A stretch of DNA of 64,000 bases from CBDDGJ01 sp965227805 (GCA_965227805.1 CBDDGJ010000003.1:992001-1056000), one strand, 5' to 3'; shown: positions 1 through 10,001, numbered from the stretch's first letter. A program made the numbers and translations. Notes: generated by a model not told the origin, from the letters alone.

Positions 1-2
1 AA

Positions 3-386
3 TTTTCTTTTGCCCTCGGAAATATAAGAACCCATGCACAAACCGGGATGCGTGCAAGCATGAGCAGGGATTTATTGAGCTGGCGGACACGTGCCGGCCT
101 TGCTTTGCCCGTTTTTGAAGGCGCGCCGACAACGGATATGCCATGGGTTTTTACAGCGGGTGCTGCTATGCGTGCGGTTGCGCATAATATTTTTCTTGAT
201 GGTGATTGGGATGGCAATGATCCTTCGGTTGAAAAAAAGCCGCTGATTTTTCTTGCCCATATGGGCGTTGCCACAGCTTATGCCGGCGTGCAGATAAATT
301 ATGAGATTCATTATATCTCGCGCGAATTTGAGCAGCAATGGCGGCCTACATCTTATGGGCATATTTCTCTTGCTTTTGCTTTTTAA
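3..386 (+). CDS. LpxR-family (DUF2219) outer-membrane protein, 3' part
   Basis: The reading frame is already open at the window edge, so only the last 127 codons are present. The segment LDGDWDGNDPSVEKKP followed by a beta-strand-rich tail and a terminal phenylalanine matches the C-terminal end of the LpxR/DUF2219 family, outer-membrane barrels that remove the 3'-acyloxyacyl group of lipid A in characterised members. A C-terminal Phe is the usual signal for BAM-dependent barrel insertion. The catalytic residues lie upstream of the window, so enzymatic activity cannot be judged. The gene converges with the next one on the minus strand. Confidence 0.7.
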   Translation, partial: FSFALGNIRTHAQTGMRASMSRDLLSWRTRAGLALPVFEGAPTTDMPWVFTAGAAMRAVAHNIFLDGDWDGNDPSVEKKPLIFLAHMGVATAYAGVQINYEIHYISREFEQQWRPTSYGHISLAFAF

Positions 387-424
387 TTTACAAAATGGTT
401 TAATATGCCCTAAAGCAATTTCGC

Positions 425-2263
425 TTAACCTGGCACGGGTGTAAACTTACGCTGGGGCGGATTATGCTGTAAATCATGATCACAGGCGGTTAACGTGCTG
501 ATAAGGGTTTGCAAATCTTGCAAGTGATTTTCATAAAGCCCACGCGGTGAGGTTTTATGCGTCAAACATAATTTGGCAGCAGCCGCAACCGCAACGCCAT
601 GTTGTGCGCCATTACCCATAAGTTTAGTGGCCGAAGCAGCAATATGTGACACGCTAATATGTTTGCCGGCGGCCATTAAATTATCAATATTTTTTGAATA
701 TAAGCACCGGAACGGAATAATATAGGATTGATTATCGCGCATATCCCATATCCAGTCTTTTAGACGAAAATCATATTTGCCTTCGCCTTCTTCCCACGCA
801 CAGTGAATACAAAAGGCACCATCATTGCCGATGACTGTATCTTCAAAATGTGTATGGCCGGTAATATCATTTTCGCTTAGCACATAATCGCCCTTATAGC
901 GACAAAACTCGCCCTGGGCCGCAACATAGGCCATCCAGTCAAATTCCAGATTGGCATAGGCTTCCGGTTCCAGCTTTTTAACATTGGAAAATGTGCCATA
1001 AAGCGCGCGCATCAGATAATCGCGCACCAGCTCGCCCGATATATAAGGGTCCAGCCATTGTCCATATTCCCAAAAATGGGTTGCCGGAAACACATCATTC
1101 GCCTGGCCGAAACGAAATTCTGGCGTTGGCGGATTCGCGCCGGCTTCCGGCCCCGGCCCATTTTCCAGACCCGGCTCAATAAGCTGTCCGCTTAAATTGG
1201 CATAATCTTTTGACACTTCCGTTGCCCATGGAACTTCGGGAAATGGCACCGGCCTGTCGGCCATGCGTGTGCGAAAAAACAGCGTATTGCCATGATGCAT
1301 ATGGTCGGCTTCTTCTGGCGCGTAGGACTCATTATATTCGTGCCGCGCTTCACGGCCAAACATGGTTTCTGCGCCTGTCAAAATTGCTAATTGAGCAACG
1401 CCCGAGGCATCAATAAATATATCGCCAGAAATGCGGCGCTCATACCCGCCACGTGCTTGTATTGCATCAATGGATTTGATCTTATTATCTTCAGTAATGG
1501 CGCTAAAAACACGATGCTCGAGAAACAGCGTGGCATTATCTTCGGCGTGTAATAATTGCAAGGCGACAAGATCTCCATCTTTGGTGCGGCGTGATAATTC
1601 TTGCAAAATTGCCCCCTGGGTGCCGCGTGGCATAAGCCCGATTTCCTTACTCGCATTACCCCCCAGCACAGGGCGATCATGGATAAGCGCAACCCGCAAG
1701 CCCAAACGTGCCGCGCTTAGGGCTGCTGCACAGCCTGATACACCGCCGCCTGCCACAACAACATCATAATGGCCGGCATCAAGCGGTTCTTCGGGTAAGC
1801 CGCGTAATTGTTTGCGCCATTTTTTGCTTGTATCATTCACGTCATTTGGCGGGGCGATGCCATCGCTGCTTAAATAAATCGCATCACAGCGCCCTTCAAA
1901 CCCTGTCATATCATGCAAGGTTAATGTCACCTTGCCAGCGGGAAGCGTCACCTTGCCACCGCATTCCCACGCCCAGTCTTTGCCACTGGCACCAAATTCC
2001 TTTTCAAGGGGCGCCCCATCAATCAATAGCTGAAACCGCCCCGGTGCGTGCCCCGGCACCCAATCTTTGGCGCGCACATAAACCTCATATTCACCGGCTG
2101 CGGCAATCTCGATTGCGGTTGTGGCATCAGCTACAGGTCGGCCTAACCCATGCGCCAATAAATAGGGCGAACCCATTTGCATTTCGAATTGTGAGTCCAA
2201 AACCCAGCCGCCATAATCGGCAAAGTCTTCTGCTTCTATCAATATATTTTGTGTGTGTTGCAC
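425..2263 (-). CDS. FAD-dependent oxidoreductase with N-terminal carbohydrate-binding-like domain
   Basis: 612 residues from a GTG start. Residues about 6-132 form a beta-rich module opening with ILIEAEDF, the hallmark of CBM6/35-like lectin domains. From about residue 166 comes a FAD_oxidored-type flavoprotein with the dinucleotide motif AGGGVSG near residue 172 and a following GGNASKE segment. The GTG at 2263-2261 is chosen because GGAG lies eight bases upstream and because the only upstream in-frame starts lie inside the preceding oxidoreductase gene. No signal peptide is evident with this start. Similar architectures occur in proteins of unknown substrate, so the reaction is not assigned. 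It lies downstream of, and close to, the quinone oxidoreductase gene. Confidence 0.72.
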   Translation of the reverse strand: MQHTQNILIEAEDFADYGGWVLDSQFEMQMGSPYLLAHGLGRPVADATTAIEIAAAGEYEVYVRAKDWVPGHAPGRFQLLIDGAPLEKEFGASGKDWAWECGGKVTLPAGKVTLTLHDMTGFEGRCDAIYLSSDGIAPPNDVNDTSKKWRKQLRGLPEEPLDAGHYDVVVAGGGVSGCAAALSAARLGLRVALIHDRPVLGGNASKEIGLMPRGTQGAILQELSRRTKDGDLVALQLLHAEDNATLFLEHRVFSAITEDNKIKSIDAIQARGGYERRISGDIFIDASGVAQLAILTGAETMFGREARHEYNESYAPEEADHMHHGNTLFFRTRMADRPVPFPEVPWATEVSKDYANLSGQLIEPGLENGPGPEAGANPPTPEFRFGQANDVFPATHFWEYGQWLDPYISGELVRDYLMRALYGTFSNVKKLEPEAYANLEFDWMAYVAAQGEFCRYKGDYVLSENDITGHTHFEDTVIGNDGAFCIHCAWEEGEGKYDFRLKDWIWDMRDNQSYIIPFRCLYSKNIDNLMAAGKHISVSHIAASATKLMGNGAQHGVAVAAAAKLCLTHKTSPRGLYENHLQDLQTLISTLTACDHDLQHNPPQRKFTPVPG

Positions 2264-2288
2264 TTTGTCTGCTCCATCATTTAAGACA

Positions 2289-3347
2289 TCATTTGTTTTG
2301 ATTGGTAAGATGCGGATCAAATATAGCGCGGCCAATAATGCGCCGTTGCTCCATATCGGCAAAAGCCGTGCGCCAGTCATCTAGTGTATACGTTTTATAT
2401 ATAGCAGGATGAATATTCCCCATTTCGGCTAAGGACCATATGGCATCAAGATTTTCCTGCCCCTTTTGTGGGTCGCGGCGGCCATATTCGCCAGCGCGCA
2501 CACCAACAACAGAAAAGCCCTTAATCAGCGGCATATTTACCCCGATTGTCGGAATACGCCCGCCGGCAAAGCCGATAACCAAAAGCCGTCCGCCCCAGCC
2601 AATGCACCGCACGCTTTCATCAAATATATCGCCACCCACCGGGTCATAAATCACATCAGCACCGCCATTGGTAATGTCTTTTACCTTTTCGCGAAACCCA
2701 TCACGGCTATTGAGCACAAAGTCAGGGCGATAAAGCTGCTCTATCCGGGCACATTTTTCATCTGTTGACGCGGTGGCGATAATTCTGGCACCTATATGTT
2801 TTCCCAAATCCACCGCTGCAAGCCCCACACCGCCTGCCGCACCATGCACCAGCAACCATTCGCCGGCTTGCAATGCGGCGCGGCGCATAAGCGCGACATA
2901 GGCGGTAAGATAGGCCGAACCGGTCGCTGCGGCAGTGGCATAATCCAGTGATGCAGGCTTTGCGCGCAAATGCGTGGCAGAACACACGGCATAATGCGCA
3001 AAGCTCCCCGTCAAACGCCCGCCTTTTCCGCCTGCCCCAATGCCGGCACATATGACCGCATCGCCTGGGGAGAATTGCGTAACGCCTTCGCCTAAAGCCA
3101 CAATATCGCCGGCCATTTCGCCGCCCATAATAAAGGGTAAATCGGGTTTGAATTGATAACCGCCGCGCGTCATTAGCAAATCGGGAAATCCCAAACTTGC
3201 CGTCCGCACCCGCACCAAAACCTCACCTGCTTGCGGTATGGGCGTCGGTATTTGCTTAAGCGCACATCCGCTATAATCTTGTGAAAGGCTCGAGACCATT
3301 AGCGCGCGCATGCTGGACGGAATAGAACTATGCCCGGATTTATTCAT
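2289..3347 (-). CDS. NADPH:quinone oxidoreductase (zinc-free MDR family)
   Basis: 352 residues. The N-terminal GroES-like part (EVLVRVRTASLGFPDLL, GDAVICAG) is followed by a Rossmann half with HGAAGGVGLAAV, the AAGGVG nucleotide motif of quinone oxidoreductases in the medium-chain dehydrogenase/reductase family. The zinc-binding cysteines of alcohol dehydrogenases are absent. Members reduce quinones or enoyl substrates with NADPH; the substrate here is unknown. Start is uncertain: the ATG at 3347 has no clear ribosome site, and an ATG at 3311 (MRALMVSS) would also give a complete domain. It is the first gene of a short minus-strand run with the FAD oxidoreductase. Confidence 0.8.
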   Translation of the reverse strand: MNKSGHSSIPSSMRALMVSSLSQDYSGCALKQIPTPIPQAGEVLVRVRTASLGFPDLLMTRGGYQFKPDLPFIMGGEMAGDIVALGEGVTQFSPGDAVICAGIGAGGKGGRLTGSFAHYAVCSATHLRAKPASLDYATAAATGSAYLTAYVALMRRAALQAGEWLLVHGAAGGVGLAAVDLGKHIGARIIATASTDEKCARIEQLYRPDFVLNSRDGFREKVKDITNGGADVIYDPVGGDIFDESVRCIGWGGRLLVIGFAGGRIPTIGVNMPLIKGFSVVGVRAGEYGRRDPQKGQENLDAIWSLAEMGNIHPAIYKTYTLDDWRTAFADMEQRRIIGRAIFDPHLTNQNK

Positions 3348-3389
3348 AGCCAATTAGTTTATGCACCCTTCATGAAATGTCAATCAGCT

Positions 3390-4226
3390 TCATGCAAACC
3401 AGCTTAGCATTTTGCGTAAATTCACCACCGCGCCAATCACAATAATGGCGGGCGGTTCAAGCTGCGCGGCCTGGGCATCGTAATGCGCTTTAGCCAAAGT
3501 CGTTTCAAGCACATTTTGTAAAGGCGTGGTGGCATGGGTGATAAATGCCACCGGCTCATCAGCGTCGCGCCCTGCCGCAATCAGCCTGTGTGCAATTTTA
3601 TCGAGTTTTCCCATAGCCATATATAGCACAATAACCGGTGTGGCTTTGGCAAGCGCATCCCAATCGACGCGTGCATATGTTTCATCATCAGCCATATGCC
3701 CCGTAACAAAACTCACACCATGATTTATATCGCGATGCGTGGCGGGAATACCCGCATAGGCAAGCCCGCCAATCCCTGCGCTTATACCGGGAATAATACG
3801 GAAATTTATGTCTGCCTTAAAAAGCGCTTCGGCCTCCTCACCACCGCGCCCGAATATAAACGGATCTCCGCCCTTTAAGCGAAGCACGCGTTTTTGCGCC
3901 CGCGCATAATGGATGATTTTATCGCTAATATCCTGCTGCTTCCAGGATGGTTTGCCTCCGCGCTTACCGGCATAGATTTTCTGGCATGTTGCCGGCGCAA
4001 GCGCTAGAATATCTTCGCTCACTAACGCGTCATAAATTAGAATATCCGCTTGCTGTAACGCATTTACCGCATGCAGGGTCAACAAGCCGACATCCCCCGG
4101 CCCCGCGCCTGCAAGCCACACCCAACCGGGCAAAAAAACAGGCATATCGGAAAGCGTAATATGCGGTAAGGCTTGCGTGCTTAATTTTAAGCGGATAATG
4201 TCCTGTTGCGGGTTTTGTTTTATCAT
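3390..4226 (-). CDS. cobA: uroporphyrinogen-III C-methyltransferase
   Basis: 278 residues. Shows the SUMT/precorrin methylase signatures: GAGPGDVGLLTL near residue 36, the RLKGGDPFIFGRGGEE segment, and PGISAGIGGLAYAGIP. It methylates uroporphyrinogen III at C2 and C7 using SAM to give precorrin-2, the entry to sirohaem and cobalamin. It is the single-function form; no CysG N-terminal sirohaem synthase domain is attached. An AAAGGG lies just before the ATG. It is divergent from the phosphohexomutase gene. Cobalamin import genes occur about 45 kb away in the window, so this copy may serve sirohaem synthesis. Confidence 0.93.
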   Translation of the reverse strand: MIKQNPQQDIIRLKLSTQALPHITLSDMPVFLPGWVWLAGAGPGDVGLLTLHAVNALQQADILIYDALVSEDILALAPATCQKIYAGKRGGKPSWKQQDISDKIIHYARAQKRVLRLKGGDPFIFGRGGEEAEALFKADINFRIIPGISAGIGGLAYAGIPATHRDINHGVSFVTGHMADDETYARVDWDALAKATPVIVLYMAMGKLDKIAHRLIAAGRDADEPVAFITHATTPLQNVLETTLAKAHYDAQAAQLEPPAIIVIGAVVNLRKMLSWFA

Positions 4227-4276
4227 GAAACCCTTTATAAGCCAAGGTAAGAAGAAATAAAATAAAAAGAGATATT

Positions 4277-5788
4277 ATGTTTGAAAAGCCCCATGCTGAT
4301 ATTTCCCCGAATACGCTGGACTTTGAAATCAAGCCCCTGATTAAGCCGACAGGGTTTCGGGAATATGATGCGCGCTGGCTTTTTGGTGATGAAATTAACC
4401 TTATGGGGGTGCAAGCCCTAGGCTTGGGGTTGGGAACGCTATTGCATGAGATTACCGCACAAAATGGCCATAAGCCCGCCATTGCGGTGGGACATGATTA
4501 TCGCGCTTATTCGCAAGCCATAAAACTTGCTTTGATAAATGGCTTATTAACCGCAGGCGCGCATATTTATGATATTGGCCTTGCGCTTTCGCCTATGGCT
4601 TATTTTGCCCAATTTGCCCTGGATGTGCCCGGTGTGGCTATGGTGACGGCCAGCCATAATGAAAATGGCTGGACGGGTGTAAAAATGGGTGCACACCGCC
4701 CGCTTACTTTTGGGCCGGATGAAATGGCGCGCTTGCGTGATATGGTGCTAAATGCAACCGCCCAATCGCGCGCGGGTGGGCGCTATCATTATGTTGCCGA
4801 TATGGCTGCGCGCTATAAGGATGATTTAACCGCGCGCGCGCGCATAACCCGTCCGTTAAAAGCCGTGATTGCCTGCGGCAATGGCACTGCAGGGGCTTTT
4901 GCGCCGGATGTATTATCTGCTTTGGGGGTTGATATTGTGCCGCTTCATTGCGATCTGGATTATAATTTTCCACATCATAACCCCAACCCTGAAGATATGG
5001 TGATGTTACATGCTTTGCGCGATAAGGTGCTGGCGGAAGGGGCTGATATTGGATTAGCCTTTGATGGGGATGGGGATCGCTGCGGGGTTGTGGATAATGA
5101 AGGCGTGGAAATTTTTGCCGATAAGATGGGCGTTTTATTGGCGCGCGATTTGGCATATTTACATGAAAATGCAAAATTTATTGTTGATGTAAAATCAACC
5201 GGCCTTTTTATGACCGATCCGCAATTATGCGCCCAAGGCGCCGAGACAATTTATTGGAAAACCGGCCATTCCTATATGAAACGCCACACCCATGATATGG
5301 GGGCTTTGGCGGGGTTTGAAAAAAGCGGGCATTATTTTTTCAATGCCCCGATTGGGCGCGGTTATGATGATGGGCTGGTCACAGCGATTGCGATATGCGA
5401 TATGCTGGCGCGCAATGAAACCCAGACCTTGGCAGATTTACGCCGCTCATTACCAATAACGTATGGCTCGCCCACCATGTCGCCCTATTGCGCTGATACG
5501 GAAAAATATGATGTGGTCGAACGCGTTATTGCCCATTTTCAGGCCATGGCAGAAAAAGGGGCATTGCTTATCGGGCAAAAAATTACCGATGTGGTAACGG
5601 TGAATGGTATACGCATCACCGTAGAAGATGGCACATGGGGGCTGGTGCGTGCTTCATCCAATAAGCCAGGTCTGGTGGTTGTGGTGGAAAGCCCGCAATC
5701 GGAAGAAAATATGCGCGCTATGTTTGATGCCATTGATTCACTTTTATCAACTTATGCTGAAGTGGGTGCCTATGACCAGAAAATATAA
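4277..5788 (+). CDS. phosphomannomutase/phosphoglucomutase
   Basis: 503 residues, the usual length for the alpha-D-phosphohexomutase family. The phosphoserine loop TASHNENGWTGVKMG, the metal loop DGDGDRCG and the sugar loop GFEKSGHYFF are all intact. It interconverts hexose 1- and 6-phosphates for nucleotide-sugar synthesis. The ribosome site is AAAGAGA. It lies 47 bases upstream of pgi on the same strand, so hexose-6-phosphate interconversion enzymes are grouped. Whether it prefers mannose or glucose phosphates cannot be told from the sequence. Confidence 0.92.
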   Translation: MFEKPHADISPNTLDFEIKPLIKPTGFREYDARWLFGDEINLMGVQALGLGLGTLLHEITAQNGHKPAIAVGHDYRAYSQAIKLALINGLLTAGAHIYDIGLALSPMAYFAQFALDVPGVAMVTASHNENGWTGVKMGAHRPLTFGPDEMARLRDMVLNATAQSRAGGRYHYVADMAARYKDDLTARARITRPLKAVIACGNGTAGAFAPDVLSALGVDIVPLHCDLDYNFPHHNPNPEDMVMLHALRDKVLAEGADIGLAFDGDGDRCGVVDNEGVEIFADKMGVLLARDLAYLHENAKFIVDVKSTGLFMTDPQLCAQGAETIYWKTGHSYMKRHTHDMGALAGFEKSGHYFFNAPIGRGYDDGLVTAIAICDMLARNETQTLADLRRSLPITYGSPTMSPYCADTEKYDVVERVIAHFQAMAEKGALLIGQKITDVVTVNGIRITVEDGTWGLVRASSNKPGLVVVVESPQSEENMRAMFDAIDSLLSTYAEVGAYDQKI

Positions 5789-5835
5789 GCAAAATTTTTT
5801 GTATGCGGTTATACAGCATGACAAGGAGGCGCTCC

Positions 5836-7092
5836 ATGGATTGTCATAATGACCATGCCTTATGTGCGCAATCGGAAGGTTTTTTTAACGCAAATATAAA
5901 ACAACTTGCCGATCTTGTTGCCGCGCATCGTCGCACGCCCTTACCGCATTTTTTATTGTCGCAAAAAACGGATGATATTGCCGCTATTTATGATATGGCA
6001 GATAGGCTTAGGGCGGATACAGATTATGTGATTGTTTTGGGCATGGGCGGTTCAAGCCTATGCGGACAGCTTGTGGCACAAATAAACGGATGGGGCACAA
6101 TCGGGGGGGGGCAGCAAAATCCACAGCTTATTTTTGCCGATAATCTGGATGTAAACAGTTTCACGCATAGTCTTGCCGCTGAGCGCCTTTCCCGCAGCAA
6201 ATTCCTGGTGGTGTCTAAATCAGGGGGAACGCTTGAAACATTGGCGCAATTTACCTGTGCCTTTGCGGCTATAAAGCAAGCAGGTCTGGATGTTGCGCAG
6301 CATTTTGTCGTTATTACACAGCAAGAAGAAAGCCCGCTTTATCATATGGCAGCCACATATGATATTCCCACGCTTGCCCATGAAATAGATATAGGAGGGC
6401 GCTACTCCTTATTAACCAATGTCGGCCTATTGCCCGGATTGATTGTGGGTATTGCCCCCGAAGCGGTGCGCGGGGGCGCACAACAGGCGATTGACAGTTT
6501 CATGAATGAACAAACCCCTTTGCAAGCGATTGCCCCGCTTGCAGGCGCGGCCTTACATATGGCGCATAAAAAAGCCGGCCGTAATATTAACCTGCTTATG
6601 GTTTATGCTGACCGCCTGGAGACGTTCGGGAAATGGTATAGCCAGCTATGGGCCGAAAGTTTAGGCAAAAACGGGCATGGGTCGACCCCGGTTGTGGCCA
6701 TAGGGCCGCGTGACCAGCATAGCCAGTTACAGCTTTATACCGAGGGGCCGGATGATAAATTTTATACGCTTATTTCATATGAAACAAAGGGTAAGGGAAA
6801 CAAAGCAACGACTGATTTTGAAAAAGAAAGCCTATGGGATTATAACTATACGATTGGCGATTTGGTAGACGCTGAAATGCGGGCAACACGCGATACATTG
6901 ATTGGTGCAAAAAGGCCTTTACGGCATATTCATTTGCCTAAAATTGATGGAGAAACAATCGGAAATCTTACGATGAATTTTATGCTGGAGACAATTTTAT
7001 CCGCAGATTTATTGGGTGTGAATGCGTTTGATCAACCCGGTGTTGAGATGGGTAAAATATTAGCAAAAAAATATATGAAGCAGATGCAATGA
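5836..7092 (+). CDS. pgi: glucose-6-phosphate isomerase
   Basis: 418 residues, shorter than the classic 550-residue enterobacterial enzyme. Two SIS-type sugar-phosphate sites are visible: GMGGSSLCGQL and SKSGGTLETLAQF; the PGI signature is represented by IGGRYSLLTNVGLLP. The ATG at 5836 is chosen because a perfect AAGGAGG lies six bases upstream (5823-5829). It converts glucose 6-phosphate to fructose 6-phosphate. The stop codon overlaps the mutL start (ATGA), implying translational coupling. Confidence 0.88.
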   Translation: MDCHNDHALCAQSEGFFNANIKQLADLVAAHRRTPLPHFLLSQKTDDIAAIYDMADRLRADTDYVIVLGMGGSSLCGQLVAQINGWGTIGGGQQNPQLIFADNLDVNSFTHSLAAERLSRSKFLVVSKSGGTLETLAQFTCAFAAIKQAGLDVAQHFVVITQQEESPLYHMAATYDIPTLAHEIDIGGRYSLLTNVGLLPGLIVGIAPEAVRGGAQQAIDSFMNEQTPLQAIAPLAGAALHMAHKKAGRNINLLMVYADRLETFGKWYSQLWAESLGKNGHGSTPVVAIGPRDQHSQLQLYTEGPDDKFYTLISYETKGKGNKATTDFEKESLWDYNYTIGDLVDAEMRATRDTLIGAKRPLRHIHLPKIDGETIGNLTMNFMLETILSADLLGVNAFDQPGVEMGKILAKKYMKQMQ

Positions 7093-8933
7093 GCCATATT
7101 CGTAAACTCTCTGAAGCGGTAATTAACCGCATTGCAGCAGGCGAAGTGGTAGAGCGCCCCGCAAGCGTGGTAAAGGAACTTGTGGAAAACGCCATAGATG
7201 CGCACGCAAAAAATATCACCATCACCATTGCGGCGGGCGGGAAATCTTTAATTATTGTTGAAGATGACGGCATAGGCTTATCGCATGATGATTTATGCCT
7301 GGCGATAGAACGTCATGCCACGTCTAAACTGCCCGATAATGATGGCAATGAGAATATGTTTGACATTCATACTTTCGGTTTTCGTGGTGAAGCTCTACCG
7401 TCTATTGGGGCGGTGGCGCATATGCAGATTAGCTCACGCGGTGCAGCGCAAGCAACCGCCTTTCAGCTTATGGTGAATGGCGGCAAAGTGACCCCGCCCA
7501 CGCCAATTGCGGGCATGCAAGGCACACGCATTGAGGTGCGCGATTTATTTTATGCTACACCGGCACGACTTAAATTTCTTAAAAGTGACAGAGCCGAAAT
7601 GCGCGCCATATCGGATATTATCAAACGACTGGCCATGGCGCATGCAGATATTTCGTTCTGGCTTATCGCAGAAGGACGTAAAAGCCTCACCTATCTGGCA
7701 CAAAGTGGGGAAGATGCCTTGCTTAAGCGGTTGGGTGCCATTATGGGGCGTGATTTTTCTGACAATGCTGTGCCGGTACACGTCACACGCGATAATATTG
7801 AAGTAAGCGGGTTTGCCGGTTTGCCGACTTATAACCATGCCACAACGCAAAAACAATTTCTTATCGTAAATGGCAGGCCTGTGCGCGATAAATTATTGCA
7901 TGGCGCGGTGCGCGGTGCGTATCAGGATTTTTTGGCAGGTAATCGACATCCGGCGCTGGTTTTATGTCTTGATTTACCCCCCACTGAGCTTGATGTGAAT
8001 GTGCATCCGGCAAAGACCGAAGTGCGGTTTCGTGATGCGGGGCTGGTGCGCGCCATGATTGTAGGTGCCTTACGTGTGGCGCTCAATGAGGCCGGGCATC
8101 GGGCATCAACAACGGTTTCCACGCAAGCCTTAAATGCCATGCATATACCCGGTAACAGGCACACTGGTGAACGGGGCGGTGGACGGGGCTATCCCCCATC
8201 AGTTGCACAACGCCAGGCTGCTTTTGACATGCAACAACCGCATATGGATAATTCTCTACAACAGGGGGATAGTGCACCATATTGGCAAAGTGTCCCCCCA
8301 TCAAGCGAACAGGAACAAAATGCGGCAGCAGAAAATAATTATCCGCTGGGGCTTGCGCGCGCGCAATTACATGAAACCTATATTCTCGCACAAACGGCAA
8401 ATGGTTTGGTGATTGTCGATCAACATGCAGCGCATGAACGGCTGGTTTATGAGCGCATGAAACGGCAAATAGAGCATAGCGGGATTACCCGACAAATCTT
8501 GCTGGTGCCCGAAGTGGTGGATCTGGATGAGCATTTGGGTGAGGCTATTTTATCGCGCGATGCAGAGCTTGCTGAACTTGGTCTTATTATAGAAAAATTT
8601 GGCCCCGGCGGGCGGGGCAAAGCGGCGATTTTGGTGCGTGAAGTGCCTGCCCTTATCGGCACGGGCGATATTCAAAACTTAATCCGTGATTTAGCGCAGG
8701 AAATAGATATGCTAGGCGAAGGTTTGGCCTTACGCGGCAAGCTGGAAGATATTTGCGGCACATTTGCCTGTCACACATCGGTGCGGGCAGGCCGCCGCTT
8801 GAATGGTGATGAAATGAATGCGCTTTTGCGTGATATGGAAAAAACGCCCCATTCTGGCCAATGCAACCATGGTCGCCCCACCTATGTAGAGCTTAAGCGT
8901 AGCGATATAGAACGTCTGTTTGGCCGGCGTTAA
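7089..8933 (+). CDS. mutL: DNA mismatch repair protein MutL
   Basis: 614 residues. The N-terminal GHKL ATPase shows ENAIDAHA near residue 33, DDGIGL and GFRGEALPSIG. A proline/glutamine-rich linker at about 350-410 leads to the C-terminal dimerisation domain with DQHAAHERLVYE near residue 443, which fits the DQHA(X)2E(X)4E endonuclease motif, and the late ACHTSVRAG and CNHGRP motifs. It is therefore the self-nicking MutL type expected in bacteria without MutH. It overlaps the pgi stop by four bases and converges with the fba gene three bases after its own stop. Confidence 0.96.
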   Translation: MSHIRKLSEAVINRIAAGEVVERPASVVKELVENAIDAHAKNITITIAAGGKSLIIVEDDGIGLSHDDLCLAIERHATSKLPDNDGNENMFDIHTFGFRGEALPSIGAVAHMQISSRGAAQATAFQLMVNGGKVTPPTPIAGMQGTRIEVRDLFYATPARLKFLKSDRAEMRAISDIIKRLAMAHADISFWLIAEGRKSLTYLAQSGEDALLKRLGAIMGRDFSDNAVPVHVTRDNIEVSGFAGLPTYNHATTQKQFLIVNGRPVRDKLLHGAVRGAYQDFLAGNRHPALVLCLDLPPTELDVNVHPAKTEVRFRDAGLVRAMIVGALRVALNEAGHRASTTVSTQALNAMHIPGNRHTGERGGGRGYPPSVAQRQAAFDMQQPHMDNSLQQGDSAPYWQSVPPSSEQEQNAAAENNYPLGLARAQLHETYILAQTANGLVIVDQHAAHERLVYERMKRQIEHSGITRQILLVPEVVDLDEHLGEAILSRDAELAELGLIIEKFGPGGRGKAAILVREVPALIGTGDIQNLIRDLAQEIDMLGEGLALRGKLEDICGTFACHTSVRAGRRLNGDEMNALLRDMEKTPHSGQCNHGRPTYVELKRSDIERLFGRR

Positions 8934-8936
8934 ATC

Positions 8937-9965
8937 TTACGTTTCCAGTGCCTTGCGCCATTTGCCCCGTGCGGCAAGCCCATTCATTTTTGCCCGATGC
9001 GCGAAAGCAGCTTGGGCTTTTTTCACATTTTTCGGTTGCCCACGCCATGCTTTTAAGGGTGCGGCCTGTAGGGCGCGGCCATAAGAAAAACTTAATTTCC
9101 ACGGAAGCCCGCCGGTTTTTTGTCCAATCCTGTTCATTGCATCCAGATGCGCGGTGGCATCCCTGTCGGATTGACCGCCAGAGAGAAACACAATGCCGGG
9201 CACGCTTGCCGGCACATGTTCCTTAAAGCAAGCCAGCGTCATGGCCGCCACCTCATCTATACCAGCCTGGTGCTTATGGGTGGTGCCCGAAACAACCATA
9301 TTGGGTTTCAAAATTGTGCCGGGAAGATGCACATCATTTGCCCGCATCATGCCATAGAGCGTTTGAAGTATGTTGCTTGTCACCTCATAACACCGTTCGA
9401 TGGAATGGCCGCCATCCATAATCACTTCCGGTTCTACAATCGGCACAATATCATGATGCTGGCACAAAGCCGCATAGCGCGCCAAGGCATATGTATTCCC
9501 CACCAGGCAGGCGTCGCTTGGTGCCGTATTGCCCTTAATGGTGATCACGGCGCGCCATTTGGCAAAACGGGCGCCTAATTTATAATAGTCTGTTAGCCGC
9601 GTGCCCAAGCCCTCTAGCCCTTCGGTTAGTTTTTCACCAGTATGCGTTGCCATATCTTTTGCACCCATATCAACCTTAATGCCGGGAATGGCACCTGCCT
9701 GTTTGATTAAGCGCACAAGGGGGGTTTTATCGGCAGCTTTTTGGCGGATGGTTTCATCATAAAGAATAACGCCGGAAATATATTTCATCGCCTGCGTAGA
9801 GCGAAACAGCATTTCACGATAATCCCGCCGATTATCTTCTGTGCTTTCAACCTTAATTGAGTCAAAGCGTTTTTTGATTGTGCCTGTGCTTTCATCGGCG
9901 GCGAGAATGCCTTTTCCCTCTGCCACCATCGCTTTTGCAATTTTTTCCAGCTGTGCCTTATTCAT
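8937..9965 (-). CDS. fba: class I fructose-bisphosphate aldolase
   Basis: 342 residues. The eukaryote-like class I aldolase signature is present: ILAADESTGT near the N-terminus, PEVIMDGGHSIERC, and GTILKPNMV with the Schiff-base lysine near residue 220. It cleaves fructose 1,6-bisphosphate to DHAP and glyceraldehyde 3-phosphate without a metal. The ribosome site AGAGGG precedes the ATG. It is the last gene of the minus-strand tkt-gap-pgk-fba run and lies 36 bases after pgk. Confidence 0.95.
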   Translation of the reverse strand: MNKAQLEKIAKAMVAEGKGILAADESTGTIKKRFDSIKVESTEDNRRDYREMLFRSTQAMKYISGVILYDETIRQKAADKTPLVRLIKQAGAIPGIKVDMGAKDMATHTGEKLTEGLEGLGTRLTDYYKLGARFAKWRAVITIKGNTAPSDACLVGNTYALARYAALCQHHDIVPIVEPEVIMDGGHSIERCYEVTSNILQTLYGMMRANDVHLPGTILKPNMVVSGTTHKHQAGIDEVAAMTLACFKEHVPASVPGIVFLSGGQSDRDATAHLDAMNRIGQKTGGLPWKLSFSYGRALQAAPLKAWRGQPKNVKKAQAAFAHRAKMNGLAARGKWRKALET

Positions 9966-10001
9966 ATTATCCCTCTTTATTTATATTATTTTATTAAACT
10001 T

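Noticed and set aside
2264..2380. Longer N-terminus of the FAD oxidoreductase
   Set aside because: It would overlap the upstream oxidoreductase by about 90 bases, and the GTG with its well-placed GGAG gives the natural domain start.
7545..8400. Several frames opposite and within mutL
   Set aside because: They overlap conserved MutL domains, share no family motif and have no ribosome sites.
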